DNA of 43,071 nucleotides, taken from positions 1 through 43,071 of the forward strand of contig JAGLDA010000002.1 of assembly GCA_023145955.1 (NCBI GenBank), in the 5' to 3' direction. The notes beneath the pieces were generated by a model. That model saw nothing but the letters and a program-made list of their open reading frames with translations, did no database searches and had not been told where the DNA came from. Of this stretch, positions 18,928-27,930 are shown piece after piece. Position 1 is the first letter of the stretch. Every line of letters begins with the position of its first letter. Source of the stretch: Bacteroidales bacterium. Lineage in GTDB: Bacteria > Bacteroidota > Bacteroidia > Bacteroidales > UBA1556. Made by a program: the position numbers and the translations under genes.

Positions 18928-18935
18928 CAAAACTA
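18928..18935 (-). promoter_or_regulatory. Bacteroidota -7 box for the rhomboid-like gene
   Basis: The minus strand reads TAGTTTTG followed by C, a full TANNTTTG match, 22 bases before the start codon at 18906. This gives a short leader like those of other genes here. Confidence 0.55.
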
Positions 18936-18956
18936 CTAAAAATAATACTCACATAA

Positions 18957-18996
18957 AAGCCCTAACAAATATGCTAAAGCAATATTGTTAAGGCAG
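18957..18996 (-). terminator. Possible terminator after the CsgG-like gene
   Basis: On the minus strand GCCTTAACAATAT pairs with ATATTTGTTAGGGC (with small bulges) around an 8-9 base loop, followed by TTTT. It lies about 95 bases downstream of the CsgG-like gene and just upstream of the rhomboid-like promoter. The stem is AT-rich, so confidence is moderate. Confidence 0.5.
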
Positions 18997-19090
18997 TATT
19001 TTTAATGAAACAACAGGTTACTACTAATTACATCAATCCGTAAATATTATATCTTCTAAAATTGATACTATCTAAGTACATAGCCAATCA

Positions 19091-20224
19091 TTAAAACACG
19101 ATTTTATTCTTAGATTTCTTTTTAGAACGAGCAACATTAAATCCAAACATTAATCCCATTACCGTTCCATCCTTGCTTGGAGAAATATAGAAATTAACGG
19201 GGAAATTAATATGACCGGACTTAAATGTATAACCAACAGCAACAATTAGTCCAGTGCCTAGCTTATAATCACCTCTACTATCAATTTGATGGATATAATC
19301 TCCATTATATTCCCCTGGCAAAATATCTCCTTCATATATCCATTCGCCACTTTCGTTATAATACCCCTGGGCAGTTTGCACTATTCTAAATACAGGACCA
19401 ATTCCAAACTCAAAGCCCATTTTGTTAAATCTAAAACCATTAATAATAGATACTGATGGAATTAAGTAACTAGACTCTACAGCACTTAGCGTAAGGATAG
19501 TTTCAAATAATGCTTGAAACTGCCCCGAAGCAACATACTGTACTTCAAACTGATAACCAATTGTAGAATTTATTGGAAACAAGTTATAGCCTCCGTTATT
19601 CTTGGGAGCTCGTAACCGTTCTCCTGCTTTACCTACAGTGGCAGCTAAGCCAAATCTAGGACCACTAAGGTTTACTCTATTTTTAGTATTAGCCAACGGT
19701 ACATTTACATTCGAAAGCATATCTACAGTATTTTTATCATTGCTAATATCAAAAATATTATGAAGTGAAATCCGAACCATCACTTGTATATCTTCCTCCT
19801 GATCTAGGTATTCCATCACATCAACTTTTTCAATTTTGGCTGATGTTATATCTATTAGTCTAAGCACTACTATCAATTTATTGCCAAACTTCTCTACACT
19901 ACCACTAATTACTTTATCTACATTCACAAGCTTCCCTATACTTATTAAGTCTGTTTTGCCGTATGGCTTATCAAGTGGAAACTTATTATTATTCATAATA
20001 TTTGACACATCATATTTATCAATTACCTCAAACTTATTCAAGCGCTCAAGCTCAAGTGTTACAAGGCTCGTCATCAACGCCATATTAATCTCAATACCTT
20101 GAGCATCAATATTAATTACAGCGATACTTTTTTTATCTGTTGATTGAGCAAAAGCACTACTTCCAATAAAAATTAATACTAATACCAAAACAACATTCCT
20201 AAAATTAATTGTAAAATTTCTCAT
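19091..20224 (-). CDS. Exported protein with a CsgG-like N-terminal domain and a beta-rich C-terminal half
   Basis: A 377-residue envelope protein. A signal peptide (ending ...SSAFAQ, about residue 26) is followed by a CsgG/TolB-type alpha/beta domain (about 32-150): KKSIAVINIDAQGI, helix with LVTLELERLNKF, a VIDKYDV strand, DLISIGKLVNVDKVISGSV, and VLRLIDITSAKI. This pattern is common in proteins that assemble or modulate outer-membrane complexes. The C-terminal half (about 190-377) is strand-rich with GPRFGLAATVG, FEFGIGPVFRIV and GTGLIVAVGYTF, a likely small beta-barrel, and ends in a basic tail rather than an aromatic residue. No partner genes for curli or secretion lie nearby. A MITE-like element lies just upstream. 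Confidence 0.65.
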   Translation of the reverse strand: MRNFTINFRNVVLVLVLIFIGSSAFAQSTDKKSIAVINIDAQGIEINMALMTSLVTLELERLNKFEVIDKYDVSNIMNNNKFPLDKPYGKTDLISIGKLVNVDKVISGSVEKFGNKLIVVLRLIDITSAKIEKVDVMEYLDQEEDIQVMVRISLHNIFDISNDKNTVDMLSNVNVPLANTKNRVNLSGPRFGLAATVGKAGERLRAPKNNGGYNLFPINSTIGYQFEVQYVASGQFQALFETILTLSAVESSYLIPSVSIINGFRFNKMGFEFGIGPVFRIVQTAQGYYNESGEWIYEGDILPGEYNGDYIHQIDSRGDYKLGTGLIVAVGYTFKSGHINFPVNFYISPSKDGTVMGLMFGFNVARSKKKSKNKIVF

Positions 20225-20799
20225 ATGTTTAAAGTTTAATAATACAGTGAAACGAAACTTTTGTGAACAATAATACCTTAGTACATGACAAAAAAATGAA
20301 TAACTAATTTACTAGTTTTTTATATTTGGGCTAAAGCCCGTAGAATATTGCATTCATTAGGCAGGGCATTAATGCCCTGCCTAATGAGTTATGTCTTATA
20401 TGGGCTTTAGCCCAAACACAGTGCTTTTTGTCATGTACTTAGCAATAATACTATCAATTATAAATTACAAATAGTATTTATTGTATCATATTAGTTTCAT
20501 CATAAAAAAATTAAGTTTATAATATTTTATATTTCATTGCAAATTTAGACTCAGAAAACATTTTTAAGAAATGACTATTTGTGTTTAATTATAGCTCTAC
20601 CTATATTATACAAATTAGGAAAACACGCGATTTTATTACTAATATACTGATATAATGATTATTATAACCATATTTACAATAAGGTATAAATAAAAGTAGA
20701 AGTATTATTTACTAATAATTATAATAATGAGTACAATTTTTGCGATATTTGCAAATAATAGATAGATTATTTTCACTATTTACTAATAAAACTCATAAA
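20225..20799. other. Intergenic region holding a MITE-like element
   Basis: About 575 bases between the divergently read CsgG-like gene and the HTH gene. Bases 20277-20442 are a nested palindromic element (listed separately). The rest is AT-rich. Just before the HTH start is a near-match to the -7 box (GATATTTG then C, about 20744-20751). I see no gene or RNA. Confidence 0.5.
20277..20442. mobile_element. MITE-like element with 18-bp terminal inverted repeats and 9-bp target duplication
   Basis: A 166-base element with no coding capacity. The left end (20277-20294) reads CTTAGTACATGACAAAAA; the right end (20425-20442) reads the reverse complement with one mismatch. Nested inside is an inverted pair TTTGGGCTAAAGCCC (20325-20339) / GGGCTTTAGCCCAAA (20402-20416), and a perfect 34-base palindrome in the centre (20354-20387, core GGGCATTAATGCCC). 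The element is flanked by the 9-base direct repeat CAATAATAC (20268-20276 and 20443-20451), as expected of a transposase-generated target-site duplication. No transposase gene is present, so it would need one in trans. Confidence 0.8.
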
Positions 20800-21789
20800 A
20801 TGCAACAATCAGATTTTCTTAGAAAAATAGAAGATATCATTCCATCAAACACTACATTAGTATCAGAATTGAGTGAAATATTGAACGTTAGTCATGATAG
20901 TGCATATCGTCGATTAAGGGGCTCGACACAACTAACCATTTCAGAGGTTTCGGCACTCTGCAAGCATTATAATATATCCTTTGATGTATTCAATGATGAA
21001 GACTTAGAGAATGTAACTTTCTCGATGCTAAAAATGGATTATTCTATTGAAAAATTCGAGAAATATTTAGCCAATATGCTCAAGGATTTAAATCTAATTA
21101 AAAGTGCTAAAAAAAACAATATAATATATGCCTGTGAAGATATACCAATTTTTTACAATTATAAATACCCAACATTAGGATCATATAAAATGTTTTACTG
21201 GATGGAGGCCATCCTAAATACCGACAACCTAGGAAGCAAAAAATTCAATAAGGATATTATCCCCGATAAACTACTAGATATAGGAAAACAAATATATGAA
21301 GCTTATATTGAAACCCCATCAATAGAAATATGGACAGAAACAACATATTTATCAGTCCTTAAACAGATTGATTTTTTCTGGGAATCAGGGAAATTTGAGT
21401 CTAAAGAAGATGTAATACAAGTGATTGATGAGTTAAAGCAATTATTACACGATATAAAACTACAGGCAGAAGTAGGAAAGAAACTATCTTCCAACACAAT
21501 AGAAAGTGGGCAAAAAGCAGACTATCAGCTATTCTTTAGCGACATTGAGATTGGCAACAACTGTGTATTAGTAGACCTAGGGGTCACCAAAAGTGTATAC
21601 ATGGGTCATATGAGCTTTAATACCATAGCTACCATGAACAAGAAATATTGCGAACTCACTGAGGCATGGCTCAACAACCTAATAAAGAAGTCAACCCCAG
21701 TAAGTATGGTTTCCGAAAAAACTCGTTACCAATATTTTAAAACTGCATTTCAAAAAATAGACGATTTCAAGGCAAAGATAAATAAGTAA
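20800..21789 (+). CDS. HTH transcriptional regulator
   Basis: A 329-residue protein. It starts at ATG 20800 (an in-frame TTG at 20740 would add 20 residues and falls in the leader). An N-terminal Cro/XRE-like helix-turn-helix spans about residues 15-60 (LSEILNVSHDSAYRRLRG, then ISEVSALCKHYNISFDVF). About 270 residues of a helical domain follow, without recognisable ligand motifs. This architecture of an N-terminal HTH plus a long Bacteroidota-specific C-terminal region is common but uncharacterised. It converges with the helicase gene, with six bases between stops. It may respond to a cue sensed through the C-terminal domain; that is inference. Confidence 0.7.
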   Translation: MQQSDFLRKIEDIIPSNTTLVSELSEILNVSHDSAYRRLRGSTQLTISEVSALCKHYNISFDVFNDEDLENVTFSMLKMDYSIEKFEKYLANMLKDLNLIKSAKKNNIIYACEDIPIFYNYKYPTLGSYKMFYWMEAILNTDNLGSKKFNKDIIPDKLLDIGKQIYEAYIETPSIEIWTETTYLSVLKQIDFFWESGKFESKEDVIQVIDELKQLLHDIKLQAEVGKKLSSNTIESGQKADYQLFFSDIEIGNNCVLVDLGVTKSVYMGHMSFNTIATMNKKYCELTEAWLNNLIKKSTPVSMVSEKTRYQYFKTAFQKIDDFKAKINK

Positions 21790-21795
21790 TATATA

Positions 21796-23133
21796 CTAAT
21801 ATTTCTTTACAGCCTTTGCTCTTCTATTTCCAATTTTTGATTTAGACCTATTTGCACCTTCAGATTTTTTATCATTTCTTTTGTTGCTACTTCCATCACT
21901 AGTTCTACTAGAGCTTCTTTGGTCAGCACTACCACTTTTTTTCTTACTACGATTTTGGCGTGGAGGCCTAGTTTGTTTTGCTGGGCTATCATCTATCTCA
22001 TCTACAAAAGGATGATCCTCAATTACATCAATCTTTTTGCTAATAAGTTTCTGAATATCCTTAAGGAATGCTCTCTCATCGGGCTGGCAAAACGAAATTG
22101 CAATACCACTAGCACTAGCTCTACCAGTACGGCCAATACGATGTACGTATGTTTCTGGCACACTAGGCAGATCATAATTTACTACCAACGACAAGCCTGA
22201 AACATCAATTCCACGAGCGGCGATATCTGTTGCAACAAGCACCTGAGTCTTTCCTTCTTTAAAATTACTTAGAGCACGCTGTCTTGCGCCTTGTGACTTA
22301 TTACCATGTATGGCCTCAGCTTTTATTTTGGCACGATTTAGCACCTTCACTATCTTATCGGCACCATATTTTGTTCTTGAGAAAACAAGTACAGAATAAA
22401 AATCCCCTTCTTCAATAATATGTATCAAAAGTCGAGCTTTGGCTTTCTTTATTACATAATATAGTGATTGCTCTACCCTATCAGCAGTTGGCTTCTCTGG
22501 GCTAATAGTAACTTTCTCAGGATTACCAAGTATCTGCTTCGATAATTTAACAATATCTGGAGGCATAGTTGCGGAGAAAAACAAAGACTGACGCTGATGT
22601 GGTAAAAGGGCTATTATTCTTTTTATATCATGAATAAAGCCCATATCAAGCATATGGTCAGCTTCATCAAGAACTGAATACTCAATATGTTTTAATGAGA
22701 TTAACCCTTGACCAATTAAGTCCAGTAAGCGACCTGGAGTAGCAACAAGAATATCAACACCTTTTCTCAGTTCATTAGTTTGCGAACCTTGCTTTACTCC
22801 ACCAAAAACCACTGTATTTCTCAATCCAGTATATTTACCATATTTTGTAAAACTATCGGATATCTGAATGGCAAGCTCACGAGTAGGAGTTACAATAAGT
22901 GCTTTAATTTTTCTTCCTCCTTGATTTCTTTGTCTATTATTATATAATTTTTGCAGTATAGGAATAGCAAATGCTGCTGTTTTTCCAGTACCCGTTTGGG
23001 CACATCCCAATAAATCTTTACCTTTTAATAAGATAGGTATTGACTGCTCTTGTATTGGTGAAGGCTTTTCATAACCTTCATCATTCAGTGCATCTAGTAT
23101 TGGGTTTATTATATTAAGTTCTTTAAATGTCAT
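21796..23133 (-). CDS. DEAD-box RNA helicase, RhlE type
   Basis: A 445-residue ATP-dependent RNA helicase, probably acting in rRNA maturation, mRNA decay or cold adaptation. All core motifs are present in order: Q motif (GYEKPSPIQEQSIP), Walker A AQTGTGKT, PTRELA, DEAD, SAT, ATDIAARGID and HRIGRTGR. The C-terminal ~75 residues are a basic, low-complexity tail rich in Arg, Lys, Ser and Asn, as in RhlE, which binds RNA non-specifically. It is on the same strand as the rhomboid and mutL genes upstream, but with an 82-base gap and no shared function. No truncation is seen. Confidence 0.93.
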   Translation of the reverse strand: MTFKELNIINPILDALNDEGYEKPSPIQEQSIPILLKGKDLLGCAQTGTGKTAAFAIPILQKLYNNRQRNQGGRKIKALIVTPTRELAIQISDSFTKYGKYTGLRNTVVFGGVKQGSQTNELRKGVDILVATPGRLLDLIGQGLISLKHIEYSVLDEADHMLDMGFIHDIKRIIALLPHQRQSLFFSATMPPDIVKLSKQILGNPEKVTISPEKPTADRVEQSLYYVIKKAKARLLIHIIEEGDFYSVLVFSRTKYGADKIVKVLNRAKIKAEAIHGNKSQGARQRALSNFKEGKTQVLVATDIAARGIDVSGLSLVVNYDLPSVPETYVHRIGRTGRASASGIAISFCQPDERAFLKDIQKLISKKIDVIEDHPFVDEIDDSPAKQTRPPRQNRSKKKSGSADQRSSSRTSDGSSNKRNDKKSEGANRSKSKIGNRRAKAVKKY

Positions 23134-23215
23134 CTTTAATTGTATTTTAAATTTTAATTAATTTATTGAATAATTCTCAACAAATAGGTATTCTAATAAT
23201 TACAAATGTAATAAA

Positions 23216-23953
23216 TTATATTTTACCACTTTTCTTTTGCCAGTATTTAATAAGTAAGAAGCCAAAAAGCATTCCTCCAAGGTGGGCAAAATGTGCCACA
23301 TTATCGGTTGCGCTATTACGTATTCCAGAGAATAATTCGAGAGCTCCAAACCCTATAACAAACCATTTAGCTTTAATAGGGAACATAAAATAAAGATAAA
23401 TAATTGCCTCAGGAAAAGTCATTCCGAAAGCCAATAATAAACCATAAACAGCACCCGAGGCACCAACAACAGGAGTGTTTATTACACTATTTAATCCACC
23501 CATATTCACATCGGTCCAGTTGCGCCCACTTTCTATTACCGCTGAGCCTTCTCTAATAATATAGTCTATTGTTTGGGCATCGAGATTTGAAGCATAATTC
23601 ATATATTGAATTTGCATAAATAATAATTGAATTATTCCTGCGCCAATACCTGCTACCATATAAAAAGTAAGAAACTTTTTAGGTCCCCATATATTCTCCA
23701 TATTGGCGCCAAACATCCAAAGGGCAAACATATTAAAAAGAATATGCGAAATGCCACCATGCATAAACATATAAGTAATTAGTTGATGGGGCATAAAGTA
23801 TGGCGACTTAAAATAATGCAGAGCCAAATAATGGTCCAGATTAACGAAATTGCCTAGACTCATGGTCGCTAGAAAGAAAAGTACATTTATTATAATTAAA
23901 TTCTTTACTACTGGAGGAAGCATTTGATAGCCTCCCATTCTTATTTGACTCAT
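23216..23953 (-). CDS. Rhomboid-family intramembrane serine protease
   Basis: A 245-residue membrane protease that cuts transmembrane segments of client proteins. It has six helices and all catalytic features: HILFN (residues 70-74), GASG with the nucleophile at Ser166, and the catalytic histidine in HLGG (His224). A WMFGANME segment follows helix 2 and a cytoplasmic loop with basic residues ends the protein. Length matches a GlpG-like core without extra domains. It follows mutL by 59 bases on the same strand. The second rhomboid gene, normally next to it, is inactive and displaced about 4.3 kb away (18130-18906). Confidence 0.9.
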   Translation of the reverse strand: MSQIRMGGYQMLPPVVKNLIIINVLFFLATMSLGNFVNLDHYLALHYFKSPYFMPHQLITYMFMHGGISHILFNMFALWMFGANMENIWGPKKFLTFYMVAGIGAGIIQLLFMQIQYMNYASNLDAQTIDYIIREGSAVIESGRNWTDVNMGGLNSVINTPVVGASGAVYGLLLAFGMTFPEAIIYLYFMFPIKAKWFVIGFGALELFSGIRNSATDNVAHFAHLGGMLFGFLLIKYWQKKSGKI

Positions 23954-24012
23954 ATATATATTTATTTTATTTGTTATTGTAGATTAAAACTTGATTGTTA
24001 AAAGATTTCTAC

Positions 24013-25866
24013 TTAAAATCTATCAGCAAGTTCTTCTGCCGAAAGATACGACATTATTCTATTACCCGAAGGAGATACATCTTGCTGGTCGCTATTCATA
24101 AAAGCTTCCATAAGTGCTGATATTTCTTCGTCAGAAAGTTTTTGGTCGCCAGTTATAGACAGGTTTTTAGCCATAGACAACAGCATGTTTTGGTGTTTAT
24201 CTAATTGAAGATTTAATTGATTATTTTTATAATGCTCAAGCATACCCTCAAATATTTCTTGCACCGACTCATCATTAAATTCTGGTGGCGCGCCCGTAAC
24301 CTCTATATCGCCATTATCTTTCTTATTTAGCTGAAATCCTAGCTGTTGAATCTCTTGCCAAAGTTCGTTTATTATATCCAAATCATTGGCAGAAAATTGT
24401 ATTACTTCAGCAAACATCTTGCCTTGACTTACAGGTTTAGAGCTACTCATTATTTTACTATACCTATCAAACAGTACCCTTTCGTGAGCATGCTGCTGAT
24501 TAATTAACCATAGGCCATCATTATGAGGCATAGCAATATATTTATTAGCAATTTGGAAGAAAATAAATTCCGAAGAATCTTCTTTTCTTTCAATACTTTC
24601 ATCATCACCTTGTTGAGCATTTATTCCTGATGATAGAATTTGCTCATCATTTTTATATAATTGTTGCCAATTTTCGTGATTACTACTCTGGCGTTCATCC
24701 AATTTTGGTGGTTGCCATGTGCTGCCATAATTATCACTAGCAGGTTTAGAAGTGGGGTTACTAAATGGATTATAATCAGGATTCATATGACTTTCAGGCT
24801 GCTTAACCTCCGCTCCAGGAGGCAAAGGCGCATGATTAAAACTCATCTCAGTTTCAAAATCAAGAATAGGACTAAAGGCAAACTTTCCTAAAGTCATCTT
24901 TATTGCTGACCTTAAGAGTGAGTAAATAGTTTTTTCATCCTGAAAATTGACTTCCGTTTTAGTTGGATGAATATTTACATCCACTTTTTCGGGATCAATA
25001 GTGAAATTTATAAAGTAAGAAGCAAAAGCACCGCTAGGAATTAACTCTTCAAAGGCTGACTGCACAGCATGATTGAGGTAAGGATGTTTAATATATCTTT
25101 TATTAACAAAGAAATATTGTTCACCACGAGTTTTGCGTGCAGTTTCTGGCTTTCCCACAAAGCCATTAATCTCCACCACATCAGTTATTTCATTTACATT
25201 TAGCAACTTCTGATTCAATCCTTTACCAAACAACTCAATAATTCGCTGTTTCCATCCTGAAATTCTTAAGTCAAACTTCTGTCGCTGCTCATCATAAAAA
25301 GCAAATCTCAACTGAGGGTTTACCAATGCAATGCGTACAAATACATCTTGAATATGGCGCATCTCTGCCATATTTGATTTCAGAAAATTCCTTCGTGCAG
25401 GAGTATTAAAATATAAGTTTTTAATGCTAAATATAGTGCCTGTTTTACAAACAATCTCTGTCTGATTTTTTATTTGACTTCCTTCAATTTCTATCTGTGT
25501 CCCTATTTCATCATCTTGCTTTTTAGTACGCACCTCTACATGTGCTATAGCGGCAATAGAAGCCAAAGCCTCTCCTCTAAAACCCATAGTTTGAATGGCA
25601 AATAAATCCGAAGCCTTGGTTATTTTTGAAGTAGCATGTCTTTCAAAGCTCATTCGTGCATCTGTTGGCGACATACCACTACCATTATCAATAACCTGAA
25701 TAAGACTCTTTCCGGCATCTTTTACAATTAGCTTAATATCTGTGGCACCAGCATCTATGGCATTCTCAAGAAGCTCTTTAACAGCAGAAGCAGGACGTTG
25801 AATTACCTCACCAGCAGCAATTTGATTTGCAACAGACTCGGGCAATAGATTTATAATATCCGACAT
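24013..25866 (-). CDS. mutL: DNA mismatch repair protein MutL
   Basis: The mismatch-repair linker that connects MutS to strand removal. The N-terminal GHKL ATPase is intact: ELLENAIDAGA (residues 31-41), DNGSGM (60-65), GFRGEAL (95-101) and a DVNIHPTKTEV segment. A low-complexity linker (about 345-430) leads to the C-terminal dimerisation domain. The metal-binding motif of endonuclease-type MutL, DQHA-x2-E-x4-E, reads NQQHAHERVLFD here (Asn456 in place of Asp, Gln458 in place of His, Asp467 in place of the second Glu), and the CPHGRP motif is absent (DVSPSGNRIM). The nicking activity is thus doubtful. It is preceded by a small membrane protein gene 19 bases upstream and forms an operon with the rhomboid gene. 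Confidence 0.96.
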   Translation of the reverse strand: MSDIINLLPESVANQIAAGEVIQRPASAVKELLENAIDAGATDIKLIVKDAGKSLIQVIDNGSGMSPTDARMSFERHATSKITKASDLFAIQTMGFRGEALASIAAIAHVEVRTKKQDDEIGTQIEIEGSQIKNQTEIVCKTGTIFSIKNLYFNTPARRNFLKSNMAEMRHIQDVFVRIALVNPQLRFAFYDEQRQKFDLRISGWKQRIIELFGKGLNQKLLNVNEITDVVEINGFVGKPETARKTRGEQYFFVNKRYIKHPYLNHAVQSAFEELIPSGAFASYFINFTIDPEKVDVNIHPTKTEVNFQDEKTIYSLLRSAIKMTLGKFAFSPILDFETEMSFNHAPLPPGAEVKQPESHMNPDYNPFSNPTSKPASDNYGSTWQPPKLDERQSSNHENWQQLYKNDEQILSSGINAQQGDDESIERKEDSSEFIFFQIANKYIAMPHNDGLWLINQQHAHERVLFDRYSKIMSSSKPVSQGKMFAEVIQFSANDLDIINELWQEIQQLGFQLNKKDNGDIEVTGAPPEFNDESVQEIFEGMLEHYKNNQLNLQLDKHQNMLLSMAKNLSITGDQKLSDEEISALMEAFMNSDQQDVSPSGNRIMSYLSAEELADRF

Positions 25867-25885
25867 ATATTTTATAATTCTCTTT

Positions 25886-26164
25886 TTAGTTATTCAAATA
25901 CCAAATTAGCGCAATGACAATAGCTGCAAATAAGCCAAATAAAAGCACTTTATTTAAGGATGTATTGCTTTTATTAAACTCCGATTTGGATTCACGATGC
26001 AAGCCCCAACGATATTTCATCTCCTCTTTAAACTCATTAGCATCAAAATCGTAATCCTCTTTCTTGCGCATTGATTTTTCCAATCGTCGCTTACGCTCAT
26101 CTTCCTCAGGATTATGATACCTTGATTTTAGATTAAACTGCTTAGGTTTACGAGTATTAAACAT
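25886..26164 (-). CDS. Small tail-anchored membrane protein upstream of mutL
   Basis: A 92-residue protein: a long basic/acidic, very charged N-terminal part (KPKQFNLKSRY, DERKRRLEKSMRKKEDYDFD) and a single C-terminal membrane helix (about residues 70-88, VLLFGLFAAIVIALIWYL). It starts at ATG 26164. Another ATG four codons upstream (26176) would leave almost no leader after the -7 box, whereas 26164 gives a 17-base spacing like other genes here. Similar small proteins precede mutL in several Bacteroidota; they are sometimes annotated wrongly as riboflavin synthase subunit beta, which this is not. Function unknown. Confidence 0.7.
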   Translation of the reverse strand: MFNTRKPKQFNLKSRYHNPEEDERKRRLEKSMRKKEDYDFDANEFKEEMKYRWGLHRESKSEFNKSNTSLNKVLLFGLFAAIVIALIWYLNN

Positions 26165-26180
26165 TGTTACTTTCATAATG

Positions 26181-26188
26181 CAAAAGTA
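26181..26188 (-). promoter_or_regulatory. Bacteroidota -7 box for the mutL operon
   Basis: The minus strand reads TACTTTTG followed by C, a full TANNTTTG match, 17 bases before the ATG at 26164. It decides against the upstream ATG at 26176, which would lie on or beside the predicted transcription start. Confidence 0.6.
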
Positions 26189-26245
26189 TTGATTTTTTCA
26201 GCATAATTTATTAGAATAAATGTATCATTATTCCTTCCAATTTAA

Positions 26246-27922
26246 CTAAGTTAAACGATTAATAATTACATCTGCCACTCTAAAAGAATTAGCATAAATA
26301 GTCCATGTATAAGTAACACTTCCACCAGTAGGAAAAGGGCTTCCATCAGTAACATACAAATTATCAACATCATGAGCCTTACAATTTGAATCCAAAACTG
26401 AAGTCTTTGGATCTTTCCCAAACCTACATCCTCCTGCTTGCAAATTTGGTGGAGGAAGAGTTCCAATACTCGAATAAATATCTTTACACCCTAAGGCATT
26501 CAATACCTTCTCTGATTTCTCGGCTATTATTTCGCCTACAACTATATCATGTTTGCTATGCTGCAATCTAAGTCGTGCAACTTTATCTCCCCACCTATCA
26601 GTTTGCTGTGCATCAAGAGTAATAAAGCAATCATCATTGGGTTGCCAGTCTATAAATATTTCGAACTTTATTTTCCTTTGTTTGGTAAAGTATTTTTTTA
26701 GTTTTTCTTGAAACTGCTCTCCATAAAGTAGACTACCATCCGAATTCCATTTATTGCGAATTGCCTTTCCTATTGGATTTGCATGCTCAAAAAGAAAATC
26801 TACAATTCCACCTTTTACAATATCAGCATTTTTATTTACTTCGTAAAATTCATGTATAGTTCTATTTACAAAGCTTCCTGGCTCATTTAGCAATAGTGCA
26901 TCTTTGGCTGAATAATCGTCAAAATCGATTATCCCTCCTCCTACTCCTCCTGCTGAGAAAATAATGTTCTTTCCCACCTGACCATTATTATTTGCCAGCC
27001 CATTAGGGAATTCTTTATTCTTACTCAGCAACAGAAGGCGAGAAGTTTCTATTGCCTGAGCTGCTACCACAAATATATCTGCTTCTATATATTTATCTCC
27101 TTCGTTGCTATGATAATGAGCCTTTATTATTTTATTATTGCCATTAGTTTCTAAATGAAAAACCTTTGCTTTAGGTATAATCGTACAATTACCTGTTTCT
27201 AAAGCAGGATTGATAAGCGCAGCCCTAGAGCTACCTTTAGCATCGGAGCTACAAGCATAGCTACCACAAAAATTCGAGAGGTAGCAAGCGCCTCTTTCTT
27301 CTTTTGAGGTGCTAAGAATAGCTCTTGGATTAGGAATTATTTCTACGCCAATTTTATTAGCGGCCTCATCAAGCAATGAAGAAACATAATTCTCACGAAG
27401 AGGTTTATAGGGAAAATCTTTTGTGGAACGAGGCTCCAAATATTTATGTTTTACCACCTTGCCCGAAACTCCAATTTCGCGTTCTACCTTTTCGTAATAA
27501 GGCTCCAAATCGCTATAAGATATTGGCCAATCTTCCACATTCGACCCTTCAATACTTCCGTAGGTAGTCAATAATTTAAAGTCTTGGGGTTTCATTCGAT
27601 GAAAATATCCACTCATAAAATTAGATGAGCCACCAACGGCGCTTCCATTCCAGAAATTCTGCCCACCATTGGCATTCGAGCGACCTTTCCATTCTCCATT
27701 TATTTTCTGATGCTCAATAATATATGGTTCATCATCCAGCAATGGAGTAATAACATCTCGCCTAGTTAAAGCTATTTCATCTTTAGAATAATCCTCAGTT
27801 TTAAGCCAAGCACCTTTCTCTAAAACTATAACTTTATGACCAGCTTTAGACAGTTCGTAAATTATAGGCCCAGCACCAGCACCACTTCCAATAACGCATA
27901 TTGTCTTTTTCGTATTACTCAT
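26246..27922 (-). CDS. GMC-family FAD oxidoreductase (large subunit of a sugar/alcohol-type dehydrogenase)
   Basis: A 558-residue FAD enzyme that oxidises an alcohol or sugar (probable relation to gluconate/fructose-type dehydrogenases). The N-terminal ADP-binding motif is CVIGSGAGAGP (residues 9-19), followed by VIVLEKG. Further features are NFWNGSAVGGSSNFMSGY, a Cys-rich segment (GACYLSNFCGSYACSSD, about residues 208-224), and the C-terminal FAD/active-site region LYVTDGSPFPTGGSVTYTW, in place of the more usual PTSGGANPTLT. It has no signal peptide. The small-subunit gene precedes it by eight bases. Substrate and electron acceptor are not readable from sequence. Confidence 0.85.
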   Translation of the reverse strand: MSNTKKTICVIGSGAGAGPIIYELSKAGHKVIVLEKGAWLKTEDYSKDEIALTRRDVITPLLDDEPYIIEHQKINGEWKGRSNANGGQNFWNGSAVGGSSNFMSGYFHRMKPQDFKLLTTYGSIEGSNVEDWPISYSDLEPYYEKVEREIGVSGKVVKHKYLEPRSTKDFPYKPLRENYVSSLLDEAANKIGVEIIPNPRAILSTSKEERGACYLSNFCGSYACSSDAKGSSRAALINPALETGNCTIIPKAKVFHLETNGNNKIIKAHYHSNEGDKYIEADIFVVAAQAIETSRLLLLSKNKEFPNGLANNNGQVGKNIIFSAGGVGGGIIDFDDYSAKDALLLNEPGSFVNRTIHEFYEVNKNADIVKGGIVDFLFEHANPIGKAIRNKWNSDGSLLYGEQFQEKLKKYFTKQRKIKFEIFIDWQPNDDCFITLDAQQTDRWGDKVARLRLQHSKHDIVVGEIIAEKSEKVLNALGCKDIYSSIGTLPPPNLQAGGCRFGKDPKTSVLDSNCKAHDVDNLYVTDGSPFPTGGSVTYTWTIYANSFRVADVIINRLT

Positions 27923-27930
27923 AGCAGCAT

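Noticed and set aside
20744..20751. GATATTTG as promoter of the HTH gene
   Set aside because: One base off the consensus, with no supporting -33 box; listed only as a note in the intergenic entry.
25886..26176. Riboflavin synthase subunit beta
   Set aside because: Small charged tail-anchored protein; no lumazine synthase fold or motif, only a known naming error for this position.
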